Assembly (NCBI GenBank): GCA_003483675.1
Contig: DMYK01000639.1
Coordinates: 1-6,735, forward strand
Origin: Microcoleaceae cyanobacterium UBA11344
Lineage (GTDB): Bacteria > Cyanobacteriota > Cyanobacteriia > Cyanobacteriales > Microcoleaceae
Length of the DNA stretch: 6,735 nucleotides
Direction: 5' to 3'
Shown here: positions 5,707 to 6,735 of the stretch, in pieces
How the letters are laid out: each line of letters starts with the position of its first letter
How positions within the stretch are numbered: position 1 is the first letter of the stretch
Made by a program: the position numbers and the translations under genes
Notes under the pieces: generated by a model
Database searches by the model: none
What the model was told of the DNA's origin: nothing
Seen by the model: the letters and a program-made list of their open reading frames with translations, nothing else

Positions 5707-6354
5707 GTGCGGGTGAAAATTTGTGGGATCACTAAAGTAGAGCAAGGAATTGCGATCGCCCGTTTGGGAGCGCAGAGTTTGGGGTTTATTTGCGTGCCGG
5801 CTTCGCCCCGCTATGTCAGCCCAGAAACGATTCGGCTAATTGTTGAGCAGTTGCCCGAAAATGTCGATCGCATTGGTGTTTTTGCTAATAGCACAATAGA
5901 TAATATCTGTCAAGTAGTGGCAGAGTCAAATTTAACAGGCGTGCAGTTGCACGGAGATGAAACAGCGGAATATTGCGATCGACTGCGGGAGTTTTTGCCG
6001 GGAATTGAAATGATCAAAGCCCTGAGAGTCAAGACTTCTGAAACTTTAGACACTGCGGCTGTTTACGCTACTCATGTCGATACTTTACTGCTGGATGCTT
6101 ATCATCCCGAACAACTCGGCGGTACTGGCAAAACCCTCGATTGGCAGATGTTAGCAGAGTTTCGACCAAGCTGTCCTTGGTTGCTGGCTGGCGGTTTGAG
6201 GCCTGATAATGTGTTAAGTGCGATCGCCAGTTTGTCAGACAATAATTTTAGCGGTGTTGACCTTTCTAGCGGTGTAGAAATAGCCCCAGGAGATAAAGAT
6301 TTAACAAAGGTTGCGAAGTTGTTTGAGCAACTAAAAAAAACCAATAAAGGATGA
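5707..6354 (+). CDS. trpF: Phosphoribosylanthranilate isomerase
   Basis: This cytosolic TIM-barrel enzyme converts N-(5-phosphoribosyl)anthranilate to 1-(2-carboxyphenylamino)-1-deoxyribulose 5-phosphate, the third step of tryptophan synthesis. The 215-residue product begins [10 protein letters not shown]. Cys6 is the general base and Asp130 ([10 protein letters not shown]) the general acid of the family. GGTGKTLDW (138-146), AGGLRPDNV (161-169) and GVDLSSGVE (183-191) form the substrate and phosphate-binding loops. Length is normal for the family. I chose GTG at 5707 over the in-frame TTG at 5677 because the protein then starts exactly at the conserved RVKICG strand and has a strong GGAGGAG ribosome binding site. 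It stands alone, with no other trp genes in the window, which fits the scattered trp genes of cyanobacteria. Its 3' side is followed after 30 bp by a repeat element. Confidence 0.95.
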   Translation: MRVKICGITKVEQGIAIARLGAQSLGFICVPASPRYVSPETIRLIVEQLPENVDRIGVFANSTIDNICQVVAESNLTGVQLHGDETAEYCDRLREFLPGIEMIKALRVKTSETLDTAAVYATHVDTLLLDAYHPEQLGGTGKTLDWQMLAEFRPSCPWLLAGGLRPDNVLSAIASLSDNNFSGVDLSSGVEIAPGDKDLTKVAKLFEQLKKTNKG

Positions 6355-6369
6355 CAAAAAATGCCCAAC

Positions 6370-6383
6370 AACAAATAACAAAT
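6370..6383. repeat. Heptamer repeat AACAAAT, two copies (left flank of the inserted element)
   Basis: AACAAAT occurs twice in direct succession at 6370-6376 and 6377-6383. Related heptads resume on the far side of the MITE-like element at 6601, so the two flanks look like one tract split by an insertion. Confidence 0.6.
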
Positions 6384-6400
6384 CAGGACTTATGCAAAAA

Positions 6401-6450
6401 CTGCTTTGCAACACTATTTGTAGCCGTAAGGTGCGCAGTGCGCACCCTAC
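6401..6450 (+). repeat. 50-bp direct repeat, copy 1
   Basis: This 50-bp block begins CTGCTTTGCAACACTATTTG and ends with a palindromic CCCTAC unit. It is identical base for base to 6522-6571, 121 bp downstream. Exact identity in non-coding DNA indicates recent duplication or gene conversion. Confidence 0.95.
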
Positions 6451-6571
6451 TGTAAGGTGCGCAGTGCTACTGTAAGGTGCGCAGTGCGCACCCTACTGTA
6501 AGGTGCGCAGTGCGCACCCTACTGCTTTGCAACACTATTTGTAGCCGTAAGGTGCGCAGTGCGCACCCTAC
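6426..6571 (+). repeat. Array of five palindromic 25/26-bp units
   Basis: Units lie at 6426-6450, 6451-6470, 6471-6496, 6497-6522 and 6547-6571. Each intact unit holds GGTGCGC-AGT-GCGCACC, a 7-bp perfect stem with a 3-base loop. The stem extends by GTA/TAC outside one A/C mismatch. The second unit has lost six bases (CGCACC) and with them its right arm. A 24-base non-palindromic stretch from the 50-bp repeat separates units four and five. Strong G+C hairpins here could end or stabilise the trpF transcript. Confidence 0.9.
6522..6571 (+). repeat. 50-bp direct repeat, copy 2
   Basis: This is the second exact copy of the block at 6401-6450. Between the copies lie three further palindromic units, so the array may have grown by slippage or unequal recombination between such blocks. 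Confidence 0.95.
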
Positions 6572-6600
6572 AAAATTAGTTTATGTGTAAGTCCTAAAAT

Positions 6601-6628
6601 CACAAATAATAAATCACAAATGACTAAT
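6601..6628. repeat. Degenerate heptamer tract (CACAAAT-type), right flank of the element
   Basis: Successive heptads read CACAAAT, AATAAAT, CACAAAT, GACTAAT. They resemble the AACAAAT heptads at 6370-6383. The tract runs into the presumed start codon of the next gene at 6620. Confidence 0.55.
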
Positions 6629-6735
6629 TACTTAGCATTACTTGCACGGCGAGTCAGCATTGCTTTTTCAACTATTCCCGATTTCACTGATTGGCTGGTT
6701 GCAGCTAGGCTCGTGGTGGTTTACACTGCGATCGC
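6620..6735 (+). CDS. Start of a protein-coding gene, cut by the window end (unidentified, N-terminal membrane segment)
   Basis: From the ATG at 6620 the frame stays open for 38 codons to the window end, reading MTNYLALLARRVSIAFSTIP and then DFTDWLVAARLVVVYTAI. The basic start and the hydrophobic run from about residue 27 suggest a membrane protein. An HIP1 octamer lies at the very end in this frame, as is common inside cyanobacterial genes. There is no Shine-Dalgarno sequence, because the ATG is supplied by the last CACAAAT-type heptads. A polytopic membrane protein such as a CPBP-family protease is one possibility from my memory of trpF neighbourhoods, but nothing diagnostic is visible. It is probably real but unnamed. 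Confidence 0.55.
   Translation, partial: MTNYLALLARRVSIAFSTIPDFTDWLVAARLVVVYTAI

Larger units (their letters stand above)
6385..6595. mobile_element. 211-bp MITE-like non-autonomous element
   Basis: The ends are terminal inverted repeats: AGGACTTATGCAAAAACT at 6385-6402 pairs with 6578-6595 at 15 of 18 positions, including a perfect outer AGGACTTA/TAAGTCCT. There is no coding frame inside, so any movement would need a transposase from elsewhere. The interior is built from palindromic 25/26-mers and a 50-bp direct repeat. AAATC occurs next to both ends (6380-6384 and 6597-6601, offset by one base), a possible 5-bp target duplication. Similar GGACTTA-type ends occur on cyanobacterial insertion sequences and MITEs as far as I recall. 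The identity of the parent element is not established. Confidence 0.65.

Noticed and set aside
6401..6571. Repeated units resembling a CRISPR array
   Set aside because: The units follow one another directly with no unique spacers of constant length, each unit is itself a full palindrome, and no cas gene is near. The tandem palindrome/MITE explanation fits better.

Overview
The window is cyanobacterial chromosome. The decisive evidence is psaK, a photosystem I subunit gene. Nine exact copies of the HIP1 octamer GCGATCGC support this (starts 2120, 2478, 2667, 3462, 4020, 5463, 5752, 6220, 6728), where chance would predict about 0.1. A class III cyclase with a CHASE2 sensor, an adjacent DUF928 gene, and intergenic space filled with heptamer repeats and small palindromic elements suggest a filamentous cyanobacterium, perhaps of the Microcoleus/Oscillatoria type. 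That genus-level guess is inference.

Layout. 1-72: a short hydrophobic open frame at the window edge, unidentified. 168-923 (+): a lipoate/octanoate transferase of the LplA/LipM superfamily whose motifs fit LipM best. 931-991: a near-perfect 25-bp inverted repeat between two convergent genes. 3778-1009 (-): a two-gene operon, first a CHASE2-adenylate/guanylate cyclase (1823-3778), then an exported DUF928 protein (1009-1794), 28 bp apart. 3779-4000: a 222-bp non-coding spacer with a 5'-leader hairpin and heptamer repeats. 5572-4001 (-): psaK, then a site-2-protease-family metalloprotease with two CBS domains, 81 bp apart. 5573-5706: a divergent promoter region between psaK and trpF. 5707-6354 (+): trpF, phosphoribosylanthranilate isomerase, with a GTG start set by a strong Shine-Dalgarno sequence. 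6385-6595: a 211-bp MITE-like element containing a tandem array of palindromic 25/26-mers and a 50-bp direct repeat, inserted in a heptamer tract. 6620-6735 (+): the start of a further gene, cut by the window end.

Functionally these are mainly housekeeping genes (lipoylation, tryptophan synthesis, photosystem I) next to a membrane cyclic-nucleotide signalling pair. The least explained parts are the cyclase/DUF928 pair, the hybrid purine-specificity residues of the cyclase, the LipM-like cysteine in the lipoate gene, and the composite repeat element after trpF. I found no CRISPR array, tRNA, rRNA, transposase or phage gene.
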